Of a stretch of DNA of 64,000 nucleotides, positions 1 through 40,127 are shown one piece after another. The notes under the pieces were generated by a model. The model made no database searches. It saw nothing but the letters and a program-made list of their open reading frames with translations, and was not told the DNA's origin. The DNA is from Lepisosteus oculatus (taxonomy: Eukaryota; Chordata; Actinopteri; Semionotiformes; Lepisosteidae). Positions within the stretch are counted from its first letter, which is position 1, and each line of letters starts with the position of its first letter. The stretch covers positions 21,641,784 to 21,705,783 of the forward strand of contig NC_090712.1 in the NCBI RefSeq assembly GCF_040954835.1, read 5' to 3'. The position numbers and the translations under genes are program-made.

Positions 1-3000
1 TAAGGTGTAGAAAGGATATATGAAATCAAGAGACAACTCCTGCACATCAAGCAACCCACTCCTTCTACAAAAACATGCTTTGCAAATAAAAACCTGACCT
101 CAGTGTTATTGCTAAATGTTATCCATTGTTAGCTAAGATACTAAGTGCTGAAGAACTGCTGGTTAAGCAAAATCTTCAGTCACATTTAAAATTCAGAAGG
201 TTGAGACAGAATGTTAGTGTGCTACTTACAATGTACAAGAGCCAAGAGCCAAATGACTGAGTCCTGCTGTGTAGGGACTGCTAGAGTGGCCGCCTTGTGC
301 CATGGCATGTGTTATTGTCATGGCAAGCAGGAAGAAAATTAAAGACACAGAGGATAAGCTATGAATGACATTTTCCTTGTATTGTCATCAAAGTTAAAAT
401 CTTTTTGTGACTGGGAGAAAGCCTACTCAAAACCTACAGATTCCGGCAAGCAGTTTGTGCTTTAAGGATTTGCTCATTTACTTGTTTGTTGACTTTGACT
501 TGGAGCTCTGACTTTGGCATCCTGATGTTTCTGCCATTGTAGAAGATCTGTTTGAAATTAGTTCACCAAGCTCCATTGTGAAAATGTGAAAATGAGCATC
601 CTGTGTTTTGTTCTAGAATGGTCCTGTGATGGGGGTTCTTAATTCCACTGCTTGTGAAGGAACATGTCCACTATGAGAAGCGTGCACTCTGCTGGGAGTT
701 ACAGTAGGTAAGTTGATGTTGTTCATGAAACAAGGCCTAACATGTTATTTTCAGCCCTACAGCCTGCTGTGTGGGGCCTGCGAATTTAACACTAGGCTTT
801 GACACTCCTCCTGCCAGACAAGCATGTTAGTCATGATTTTTATATTTATGCACATTGTTTCTGGAATTTGCCAGACTTGTTTCAGAAGTAATTCAGCCTT
901 TAAGATGTTTAGATTTTTACTAGATTAAAGCTTTAAAGTGAGGTGGTTGTGTAGACTTAGCAATGAGCTGATTGTAGTTTCTCCTAAAAGCTTTTATGAT
1001 ATTATGATTGATACTTATACAAGCAACCTGCAGTGTAAGGTCTTAGAAACCAGTGCTTGTTCTCATATTCTCCATTTGTGAGTTATTATTTGTTTGTTGT
1101 GCTAAGGAAGAGTTGTGTCTGGCTATGGGGCGTTTATAAGAGTGCTTGAGGAACTTTGCTTCATTACCATTGCAGGTACTGTGAGGCTGTGTTTTTGGAA
1201 ATGGGCAGAGAGTGAGTGTTGTCATCCTGCATGTAGGGTCTTAGAGCTGGAACAAGAATGAGCTCCATCTCAGAGCTGGAGATGTATAACTGCATAATGG
1301 CACAGAACAAAACTACCACATGTGCCAATGCAGTAAAGGTTCAGAGACACACTATTGTGTGCACCTCCCAGGCCTACAATAACAAGGTGTTGTAATTGCC
1401 AAGCTCTCTGGGGGTTCCCTAAAAGATGTGCATCAGGAACAGTGGCCTTTCATTAAATTACATTTGACTATTCATTTCATGCAATTTTCTTGGTGCTTTA
1501 ACCTGTAAGAGCTCAGTCTTTTACAGTAGGTAGGAGTGGGCTTTGTATGGCTAATAGAGATTAGAATGAACTTTATCAAAGATTTGGCCTCAATTCTAAA
1601 TTTAATTGAAATGCATGGGTCAGGTCCAATTCAAGTACGTGCATTTGTGGAATTAGCAATTTTCGTGAAATATTAGTTTCACAACATACAGTACATGTCA
1701 AGTACACTGAATTTCTTTGCAAAAGAGCAGAATAGTGTAGAATTCAGTTAGACTTCATTCCTTAATTATTTTAAAAGACAGACCTCCTGTCTGGTGTAAC
1801 TCTGGTCTTTATGCTGACCAAGATCCCCAAAGAATGTTTGACAGCTGAACATTCATTTTGTGGAATTTGCCTTCAGTGTTAAGGAGTTAATGTATTAATG
1901 CAGAGTGTGCCCTTTTTCTTAATACCACATTTATGTTAACCGAGGAAGTTACTCATGGTCATGCCTAAGGTATAAAATCACTCAGAAATACCTGTACTTT
2001 AGAGCTGAGTGAACAAGAGCTTGTCAGTGTCTCTCTGCTCAGCTCTCTGAAGGGCCTTTGTAGTAAACGTATTCCAAACCTACAATGAATAATGCATCCA
2101 TACAATAGTATCCCCCATTCCTTGTAGCTTGGATCAGTAGTCAACAGACCCGTATATAATTCATACAATCTCAACAGCAGGTGTCATGACTATCGGCACT
2201 GTAGTCAGCTCAAATTCCACAAGTAGGAGACTGAGACAGACATTTGTAGCCACGTCTATTCATACATTTCTCTTACTTGCTCTATACACTATTACGACTA
2301 CACTCATCCACAAAGTCATGGATCACACTTATCACATGTGACCAGCTGTTGCAATCTGCAACAGCATCACCACAGAAGCCCATTCTGAAATATCAGTCTA
2401 CCTAAGCCAACCCTGTCTGCCAATGTAAAGAACTGAAATCGCACCTAGGAGCCTGATTGCATTGTAGCCAATGGAATTGACCCAAGAGTGCGTTTGCAAA
2501 GCAAAGTCTTATTACAGACATAAAACAAAAAACAGCTGAGAAAATACTGGGTAAAGACCAAACCTACAGTGTCTAAAATGTCAGTGTCAGAAGCAAAGTT
2601 GGGGTGTGTTACATATGCTAGGTCATTTATTATCCTGCAGGATACAGGGAGTAAGTGATGAACCTCCATGGGTCAATGAGTGAGTGACCGTCTATAGACA
2701 CCCACTGAAGAGCAGGATGCTCTTCAAGAGCTCTGTGTTAAACATATCCTTAGTGGCTGAATGGCAGATGTGGCCTAATCCTATATCATGATAGATGGTT
2801 AGTTTAGAGAGTAGCTTGCTTACTTAAGTTTTACTTACTTTACTACCTACTATATTTATTTGGATTGGTCTGACTATGTACAGTTATGGTTGTCATTCTG
2901 TAATGCTTTTGCCTCATTGGCCCTTGTGGGGCTGCTGTTGGTTAGACTACTTCACCTTTAACAGTCACCAAAGAGAAGAGTTAGAGAAATCATGACTCAA

Positions 3001-6000
3001 AAGCAGCAGCAAAAATAAATTACTAGGCTGAACATGTAGATGCAGTCATGAGAACTGAATTAGTATTCTTGGGGCATTTTTATTGTCAATTAGTAATGTT
3101 CTGAAACTCAGTGCACTGTAGAAGCTAGGCTCATGCACAGGGAATGGAAAGACCACATGTTGTTGATGTGTTGCAGCTTATACATTCAGAAGATCTGAAA
3201 GGAACATGTCCTGTCATTTGAAAAAGTGCCTTTAGATCAAAGCATTTGCATCTGTGCTTCTGTAACTCACTAGTGAAGTATGTGGATACTAATTTTGAGT
3301 ATATAGTGTATAAAATAATTATGGAAACAAAGGAAAAAGGAAAAGGGAAAATGATGCATTAAATTCTGGGGTAAAATTAGTATTATGGTACAATGCAATT
3401 GATTGTCGAGCAGCACATTAGAAAGTATCACTGCAGCTCAAGGCTCAAATACCTCCTGAAATGGAAATCACACATGACAAACAAATAAAGCCTTACTTTT
3501 TAGCTAATGAAGACAACTCCTACAGACAGATTACAGCCTACATTCCTGTTTCACCTACTGCTGTATCTAGATGTGTTAGAGAAAGTGGTGCAGATGAAGT
3601 AGGAAAGGAAGAAAACCTTCTTTCTTTAAACCCAATAACCATTTCGTCAGAGTAAACTTTGTGCGTGATAGGTGATGATCCAACAGAGATCTTGTGAATG
3701 ACTTTAATGTATGTACAGGGCTTAATATTTCTGTAAAAGTAGTAAAAACACACAAGTTCACAATGGTCACCGAGGATTTCCAGCAGACCGGAAGCCTTTG
3801 CTGAGGAGATGGCTATTGGGCTGAAATGAACTGCTGCAATAAAACAACGGGATGGTTAAACTTAAACACTTCATAAAACATACCACTCTTCAGCTTTGTC
3901 AGTATTCAGTGGCAGTTTTTCTGAAGGTGGGCAGAAGAGAGGTGTGACAGTGTAAAAACGCTACAGTGTGAAGCATTAGGGTGGATCAGTGCAATTCTAG
4001 GTCTGAACCTCAGCCAAGGATATCCTGGATTTGAATACCAAGCGTGCCCCAGCTGCCAGCGGAGACCATGCCATTCTCTCAGGAGCCTCTCATGTGGCAG
4101 GAGCTCATCTTCAACATTGCCACAAGCATAAAGTTGATCTGGTGAAAACTGATTGGAATGTAAAGGCTGATGTTAAGTTCTACATAAATCACAATGCTCA
4201 TGTACCAAATACTAATGTATTGCAAATTGTCTGTACTAAAGCATATTGCCTAAATTTCGTCATATACCCATTTTTTTCTTTGTTTCTTTATTTCTCTTAC
4301 ACTAAGTTTTCTAATGCAATAAGTGATCGTATTTCATGCAATGCCATAGAAATGTGGATTTACCTATATTGTCTTTCAAGATCCCTTTTCTTTCCTTTGG
4401 CACATCACTGCTTCTGCCTATTCTACTGCAGATTTCTGTACTTCTATAGGGATTTCTAATTGGACATCTGATCCTTTTGGTTGTTTTCCTTGGGTATTAT
4501 GGACTAGAGCTGCGCTTTATGAACTGATCTTGCCTGCTGGAGAAATAGGCAAATGTGAAGTCACTATTATATTCTTTATGATAGTGAAAACAAATTCAGT
4601 GATAAAATGCTGATCATATTTATCAAGTTATTTTTGCTTTTTATTCTTCAAATCTAGTTGTAATTTCACATAATGCTCAATATAGTGGGGTTTGTTGTGG
4701 AAATAAATCAAAGCAAATCAAATCTATTTTCTAATAACTTCATGAAATTTAAGGTCACAGGTGAGTCAGAGTCTATCCCAGTAAGCAAGGGTTGCAAGGC
4801 AAGATCCACCCTGGACGGGACACCAGCCCATCTTAGAACACACACACACCAGGGCCAGTTTTCCCAGAAGCCACTTAACCCACCATTATGTCTTTGGACT
4901 GAGGGAGGAAGCCCATGTGAACACAAGGAGAACATACAAACTGCACACAGACAGCCCCCCAGGTCCAGGATTGAACCCCGAGCCCCAGAGAGGCAGCAGT
5001 GCTAACCACTGCATCACTGCTTTCTATGGAGAAAGTTTGCTTTACATTCATGTCCATGATTTCTTTTAAATAATTCACTAAATTGCTTTTCGGAGAGTTT
5101 AATTTGTTTTGCTCTTGCGCTTTTATTTCTGCATGATTACTTACACTCTTCAGCTACAAAGCCATTCTCTGATGTTCAGAAATAATCTGCTCACTCTTTA
5201 TACACCAGAAACTGAAATTACACCAACATTGCACTTTGGAACATGCAACTTTGTTTTGAAAACTATTAATGATGGTGTCCAAATTTCACATTTGAAGAAG
5301 CTGTCCTGTTCAAATATGAAAAAGAATAATAACTTATATTAATACACACATTATTATAATAATATTTTGTGTACACTAATTGCATTCACATTGAAATCTG
5401 ATTTCCCACACTGGCAGTTCCTTGGTCAATATTCTTGGCTCAGTAAGGCTTCACTGATAGATTGGACTTTTCAGTTCTGTCTTTTTGGAGGGATAGTGCT
5501 TAAGTAAGTGCTGCTATAAAGGTGTTGTATTTCCACAATACCTCAGCAAAGTTTCAGGAAAGATGCATTTTTCCTACTGTAAGAGTGTGGTTCCTTTGTG
5601 AGAAATGTTCCAAAAATTTCCAAACATCAAATGTTTTTTATTATTTTTTGTATGATTGTTTTCTTTATTAAATTTTGGAGTTGCAGTGTAATTGAGAGGT
5701 TTTGATCTTATTTTATCAACTGATAGTTATCAGAGTGTACGTGTACTGTATATGTATAGTGTGTGGGGTGTGTGTCTTTAAATCTTGGATTTTATGGATG
5801 TACTGTAATACCAAGTAAGCAGAGGTGGTTAAACTCCTAATTTTTGCAGTTGTGATTTTCCCAACGTTAAAAATGATTTGTATGTTACCGTTTTTTGTGC
5901 AATTAAATTAATCAGTGAATCTATTTATTGTCCGAGCTCTTAATGTAATGTACTTGAATGCTTGAAGAAACATTATTTCGTTTCTCTTTTTCTGTCAGCT

Positions 6001-7194
6001 GTATTTGTTTTTGCATGTCACAATGGATATAAACTATACCAGGGTTGGAAAGCTCCTTAAGAGTATCTAATTACCAGAATTCCACTGTCAACCAAAACAA
6101 CAAAATGTTTTTGTTACCATGACCAGTTCATTACGCAGTCAAACATAGTCAGAAACTGTAGGCTGTCTATTGTTTAATTTGGCTGTACTGTAATCACATA
6201 TGGGCTGTTCTGATAGAGGTTTTCGATGAAGAGTATTTTCTAGGATTATTTTGAATGTTAACACGGTAGTTTCTTTTCTATCTAGATTTTGTCATTCCCT
6301 AAAAAACTAAATGTGGGAATTACTGTAGGATGGTACTGCTTCCATGTACAGTCTGAAGAAATTTTCCAAAAGCTAAGTTTCAGCACTAGTACACCTGCCT
6401 TAATTAATCTTTCCTCAAGTTCAGATTCAAGGAACAAGTATGTTGGAATTATGAATCACTCTTATTCTCTCAGTATACAGACAGGTGAAGACAGCAATAC
6501 ATACAAATGGTAGGAGAGTAGTAAAAAGACAGTGCCTTCCAGTAAACAGTATAGTACAACATACAATAAATATTTTATAATATGGGATAGTAAAGAATAG
6601 TTGCTATATGTCATGCAAAATTGCAATATTCTAACTGCAATTTTTAGCAATTAGTAATTTTGCAGTTAGCTAAGTAGTTGATCATAACACATACCGCTTG
6701 GGGATAAAAGTTGTTTCTGTACCCAGTGGTCTGTGTTTTGAAACTGTGGTATCTCCTGCCACACTGTCGAGGTGAGAACAGTTTGTGCCTGGGGTGGTTA
6801 TAATCCTGTTATGGCACAGGCTTTTGTTTCAGCAAAGGTTGATCTAGATCTCATTCACTAATGGTAAGTGAGATCCTGTGAATCCTTTGAAGATGCCACT
6901 GCCTGCTGTGTGGTCTTATATAGAAATTTATTAAAAAATATAGTTTTGTACTAAGGTATTCACAAGGACTAGTAAAATATTTGTCCTGGGTTTTTCTTTC
7001 CAGGGCAATTGTGTGCAAATGCTGTCCGTGATTAAATATGTTTTGGTGAATTATTTGAATTTGGTATTAGATTAGATGTACAGAACATCTTGATAAGACA
7101 ATAGCAGTTGGCTGTGATGGCTGTAATTGATGGTGACATTTCCTCACACAGGTACAAAGGCGATGATGTAAACGCTGCTTGCCTCTGCTTCTAG
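1..7194. other. Non-coding DNA upstream of the first FAM135A coding exon
   Basis: I find no convincing coding exon here; the open frames are short, unsupported by splice signals, and AT-rich. No CpG-rich promoter-like patch is visible, so the FAM135A promoter probably lies before the window and much of this stretch may be an intron in its 5' UTR. That is inference. One dispersed repeat copy occurs near 4750 to 5025. The rest shows nothing I can name. Confidence 0.6.
4752..5025 (+). repeat. Dispersed fish repeat, family R1, copy 1
   Basis: This copy reads, in order, a 'tatcccagtaagca' start, 'caccctggacgggacacc', a CA-rich stretch, 'cagggccagttttcccaga', 'tgtctttggactgagggagg', 'aggagaacatacaaactgc', and ends near 'gctaaccactgcatcactgc'. 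The same string of blocks recurs at five other places in this window, so it is a dispersed family. Such sequences are abundant in fish genomes. I do not assign it to a named family. Confidence 0.75.
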
Positions 7195-7202
7195 TCTGAA
7201 AG

Positions 7203-35694
<28,492 letters not shown>

Positions 35695-36322
35695 GTTGAT
35701 GTTTCATGTGGAGAGAAGGAGGAAACAAAGCTATTACCTCATTGCATTGAAACACAAAATGGTTAATATTGTTGTATCAGATTCCTTTTTGAGTTTTAAA
35801 GATATTTATACTTTTTATATGGGAGTTTAACTATATTAGTGTTTTGATATCATCCTTTTTTCTTGTTCATTTGTGGCTGTGCAGTTCTTTATTTTTATGT
35901 TTTTACAGACTTTCATATTTTAAGCCAATTTAATTTTAAACTTATTTTATGTTCACACTAGTAACATGAATTTTCTTCAAAGAATATGTGTGTTGTTACT
36001 GTTACAAAGAATTAACATTTTTATTTATGAAAATCCAACTATATTTTAATGACATTCTCTATTTCGTTAAATGATACAAATGAGTAATAATGATTAACTG
36101 GAAAATGTAGCTGCTAAAAGAAATATTTATTCTATGAACTGACCAAGTCCTGAGTCATTCATGTCAACATCTCCACAAAAGGCAATTTATTTTCTACTCA
36201 TTCTCAACATGAACTTGTATCATACCTGTGGAAAAAGACTTTTTCTACTGCAAAGAATGAACAGTAATTTTTATTATTCAAAGTGACTTTTATTACTACA
36301 TTCAGAGCTTTTAAAGGCTTCC

Positions 36323-36328
36323 AATAAA
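36323..36328 (+). terminator. Candidate FAM135A poly(A) signal
   Basis: This AATAAA hexamer is the first after the FAM135A stop codon, about 630 bases downstream. A second AATAAA at 36783 could be an alternative site. Confidence 0.4.
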
Positions 36329-37008
36329 ATATGGAAGTAAGGAGAGATTTCTGCATGTAGTTCACACAAAGCTGCAATGAGGAAAGTTTAGGTTTTGTAT
36401 TGTTTTCAAGTCCATTGTGATTTAATATACTTAACTTTATCTTTGGAGGGCTAAAGTGCTTTGAAAAAGAACAAAAGTTTATTGTATACAATGCCATCAT
36501 TTTACAACAGGGTTTTTAAATATACAAAGAGAAGTTTTATTGATTGAACACAGGCAGGGGATCAAACACTTTGGAGAACTGAACACGTTTGTCTGAAATG
36601 GAGGTTGACTTTTTTAAAATAAAACCAGACTCTGTTTGTGATTGAATGAAAGATAGGATAATATAGTTTGTGATTTTTAAAACTGAAATATTGTACCAAT
36701 AGAACAAATGCATGTTCTCATTTTTCTTTGTCCAGAAGTGGTTTGTACACTCTTGCACACATTTTCCATTAAATGTAACATAAATAAACCCAAATGTCTC
36801 AATCACCCTCTTTTAGATGACAGCCTAATACCCCATCTAGGTATTGTAATTTATGTTCTCAGCTGCTTTAAACAAGAGCTTGCTTTTAAGCTCTGTGGAA
36901 GTGAACTATCATTACTGACCCTGCAGGACAGCGGGTGAAGTGTTCAGTGCTGACACTGTCATTTGCTACAAACAGCCAGAATGTCACAAAGACAGCTAAT
37001 TCGAGGTA

Positions 37009-37673
37009 GTGTCCCAATATGCACACTTGCATATGTCCTTCATAAAAGCGTTCCCACTCAGGTCAGCAAGGGCTCAGGGTGTCCTCATTTGTTTCACAAG
37101 GGTACTCACTAGCAATACTGTTTAGGAGTATTCGTGTACCTGCGTTGTATTTCGTACATGGAAAGACGAAGTATTTAATATAATACAAAACTTTGAGGTA
37201 TTGCCAAGTTTACTATTTAGTTAATTTTGAAGGAACGTGAATGAACGCGTACTGCCATTTCCGTACTGGGATAGACGATATGAAATGCTTTTAGTAGCGT
37301 ACAGCTTTGAACAAACAGCGATGTTGCCAAGTTTTCCTTAGTTCGCCAGTTTTGAGCAGCTCAACATGAATGAGCACGATGTGCCACTACTTCTGTGCTG
37401 GGATAGACGAGGTGAAAGTCAATTTCATCAAACTGTGAGTGGAGAATGAAAAATAAATCTTTTAACAATTATCTTCCGACCTGCACTTAGCCTCTGCAAA
37501 AGCAGCATCAACAGCAGGCAGCACTGTGACCCTGAGTGACGTCACGCGAGGTGTCGACCCGTTCCCCTGTTTGTAACGGTGCACCTCGAATCCTCGCGCG
37601 CCTGACGTCACACTGGCGCTACGCTTCGAGGGGCGGACTTGGAGCTCTGGGCGCAGAGCGAGAAGTGGGACAC
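37009..37673. mobile_element. Possible DNA element, CpG-rich, with GTGTCCCA inverted ends
   Basis: The segment opens with GTGTCCCA (37009-37016) and closes with its exact reverse complement TGGGACAC (37666-37673). The interior has a degenerate direct duplication (37201-37416) and, toward the right end, two TGACGTCA palindromes in an imperfect hairpin. No clear target duplication is visible. The right part could instead be an unassigned promoter. Confidence 0.4.
37537..37610. promoter_or_regulatory. Paired CRE palindromes in an imperfect hairpin
   Basis: Two perfect TGACGTCA sites (37537-37544 and 37603-37610) face each other with GCGAGG-type arms between them, in the densest CpG patch of the region. 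TGACGTCA is the consensus for CREB/ATF factors. Whether they drive a transcript or are only transposon sequence is unknown. Confidence 0.45.
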
Positions 37674-37854
37674 GGCCTCTTCTGCTCCCACACACTTCCG
37701 GTTACAACCTCAGTTTGTGCCTCTTGTTCCCTCGCTTTATGCTAGTCTCACCTACGACTCATTTAACCCCTGCTGCAAATGCGTGTTTATCAGCTGAACT
37801 CTATAAAGCTCCGGCTCAGCTTTGATAGGCACAGTGAGAGACTGCTAACCTACA

Positions 37855-37975
37855 GATCCATCATCCAGGTGGGGCTGCACATTGGTGGTGGTGGGTGGAG
37901 TCCCCATTACCTGTAAAGCGCTTTGAGTGGAGTTCCAGAAAAGCGCTATATAAGTGTAAGCAATTATTATTATAT
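37855..37975 (+). repeat. 5S-SINE 3' tail, copy A
   Basis: It reads 'catcatccaggtggggctg', 'agtccccattacctgtaaa', 'gcgctttgagtggag' and 'aaaagcgctatataag', ending in ATT repeats. This matches the tail of the full SINE at 45592 to 46160. It is truncated at its 5' side. Confidence 0.8.
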
Positions 37976-38069
37976 TATTACAGATGACGTGGTTTCCATT
38001 AAGTTTGTGTTAAAACAGTAGTGCCCCAGCGCCTAGAAACACATCAGTCCCTTGTCCTTTACCCATCTA

Positions 38070-38200
38070 TGTCTGCCGTCGCATTATCCAGGTGTGGGTG
38101 ACATATTGAATCCATTAGGGGAATCCCTATTACCTGTTAGCTCTTTGAGCGGAGTGTCCTCAAAAACGTTATACGAATAAGGATTATTGTTATTAATAAT
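38070..38200 (+). repeat. 5S-SINE 3' tail, copy B
   Basis: It carries the same blocks as copy A with more divergence: 'cgtcgcattatccaggtg', 'tccctattacctgtta' and 'ctctttgagcggagtgtcc'. It lies about 100 bases downstream of copy A, in the same orientation. Confidence 0.75.
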
Positions 38201-38459
38201 AATCAGTAATCAGAAAGTGATTAGCATATTTTGTTACAGCTGCACGTTTCCAGTTTGGAAAACTACAAAAAATGTTTAAGGATTAAACTAAACTATTTAA
38301 GGATTAATCTCCTTACGCTGTGAATAGAATATATTTAGAAAGGAAAAAATGATTTTAATTCAGCCTTTTACTAAAACGTCTTGAAACAATTTTAATCAAA
38401 CCAAAGTTACAACATGAAAACATTGCCTTAGAGGAAAATGCAGAATGTCCACTACTTTC

Positions 38460-38695
38460 TAACAAAATACCACGGGCGCGCGGATACGTACTAAATCTCT
38501 TTAACAGACCCAGATCCATAGAGGCGTCGCGTCACACGGACCCCAGTGACCCGGCAGGGAAACGTCATCGCAGCGCCGCACTTCCGGTATGACGTTACGG
38601 CCGGCGCGGTATTTTTGTAACAGTAATGGGAGCTGACTGAAGAAAGACCAGTACTACGTTTAATTTCCCAGATAAAACCCTTTAAAACTACAGAC
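38460..38695 (+). promoter_or_regulatory. CENPK promoter, CpG-rich
   Basis: This CpG-dense stretch lies directly before the CENPK start codon. It contains an ETS-type CTTCCGG at 38581 overlapping a CRE-like TGACGTTA at 38590. No TATA box is obvious. A TATA-less CpG promoter fits a cell-cycle housekeeping gene. Confidence 0.65.
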
Positions 38696-38698
38696 ATG
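38696..38698 (+). CDS. CENPK: CENPK coding exon 1 (start codon only)
   Basis: The first coding exon contributes only ATG and is followed at once by the donor GTAGGA. The next exon starts AAT, giving MN, which matches the first two residues of human CENP-K as I recall them. Confidence 0.8.
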
Positions 38699-40094
38699 GT
38701 AGGAGCCCCCATTTTTATAGTCTGATTTTTTAAACATTTTAAAACAGCATGTTCGATTGCTTTGTCAGTTTTGTTCTGTTATGAAAAAAGGAAGCCATTC
38801 TGTCATACGGATGGAATATAAACATATCGGACACATTAACGGTCTAAGTAACGGACATTGCTTTTAGGTTTGAAATGTTTAAGCAGAATAGTTTAATAGG
38901 AGATGATGAATTATTATTACTAGTAAACGTTTACTGTATGATAAGGCTATAGCTACATCAAATCTATCTTTATGGATCTGACTTGTTTCCTTACGATTCG
39001 GGATATTACAAAATCAGTAACATTTCCGTCTACATATTTCACCCGAAATAAATATGTAGATATTCATTTTTTAATATCGTAATAAGTAAATTTAATAAAC
39101 TTAAACTGTTCACGACCTAAATTCAGAAACAAATACAGTACTACTACACACGTAGGGGGGCTCCCCTCCACCACCACCAATGTGTAACATCCACCTGGAT
39201 GATGCGACGGCAGCCATAGTTCGCCAGAACGCTCCCCACACACCAGCTATCAGTGGGGACGAGAGCAGAGTAATGAAGCAAATTCATATAGGGGGATTAT
39301 TAGGAGGCCATGATTGGTAAGGGCTAATGGGAAATTTGGCCAGGATGCCGGGGTTACACCCTTAATCTTTTCGAGAAACACCCTGGGATTTCTAATGACC
39401 AAAGAGTCAGGACCTCGGTTTTATGTCTCATCCAAAGGATATTTGTCAATATGTCTTGTCAATATTTCCTACCAGTAGGAGAATGTAATATATAGACCCG
39501 TCAAACTTTGCAATCCTGTCATATTGCTAAAACAGTTTTCTCAAAATATTTCTAAACTATAAACATCATGGAAGTCCGTAATAGGAATTGTGTGTTGTGA
39601 GGGTTATAATTGTTATTTGTATTTACAGTATAAAGGACAAATATGTAGAGTCCTTCAGTCAGGATTGTAGCAATTCTGATGGGTTTAATCTTAAAATTGT
39701 GTGTCATGTTATTTCTGTTTTACTAACAAGTTTGTTGAAAAACACTTTCATAGTCTTTTGTGTTTTATGGAAGTATGCACATACAGACAGAAGCACACAC
39801 ACACATAATCATACCAGGGCCAGTTTTCCAAGAAGCCCGTTAAGCTATCAGCATATCTTTGGACTGAAAATAAGAAAGGCTGTAAATAAGAGATGCCCAC
39901 CAACCTTCAGTTCACATGTCTTAGGAGGGATTTCAGACCATCAAACATATGACCATTTTTTAAACTTTCACCCTGAATTTTTTTTTGTGAGGTCATAAGA
40001 TGTTGACAGCAGCAGAATTCCTTACAGAAACACACATACAGCAGCTATCAAAAGTAATCACCCCCTTAGAATTTTTCACATTGTGTGTTCTTGA

Positions 40095-40127
<33 letters not shown>

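Larger units (their letters stand above)
35695..38455 (+). other. FAM135A 3' end and intergenic DNA before CENPK
   Basis: The first AATAAA after the FAM135A stop is at 36323 and another is at 36783, so the 3' UTR is probably 0.6 to 1.1 kb. Beyond it lie an inverted-termini CpG-rich segment (37009-37673) and two SINE tails (37855 and 38070). I find no coding exon. Confidence 0.65.

Noticed and set aside
4031..4459. A 142-codon plus-strand open frame
   Set aside because: It has no recognisable domain, its composition changes halfway to hydrophobic AT-driven residues, and no splice or promoter context supports it.
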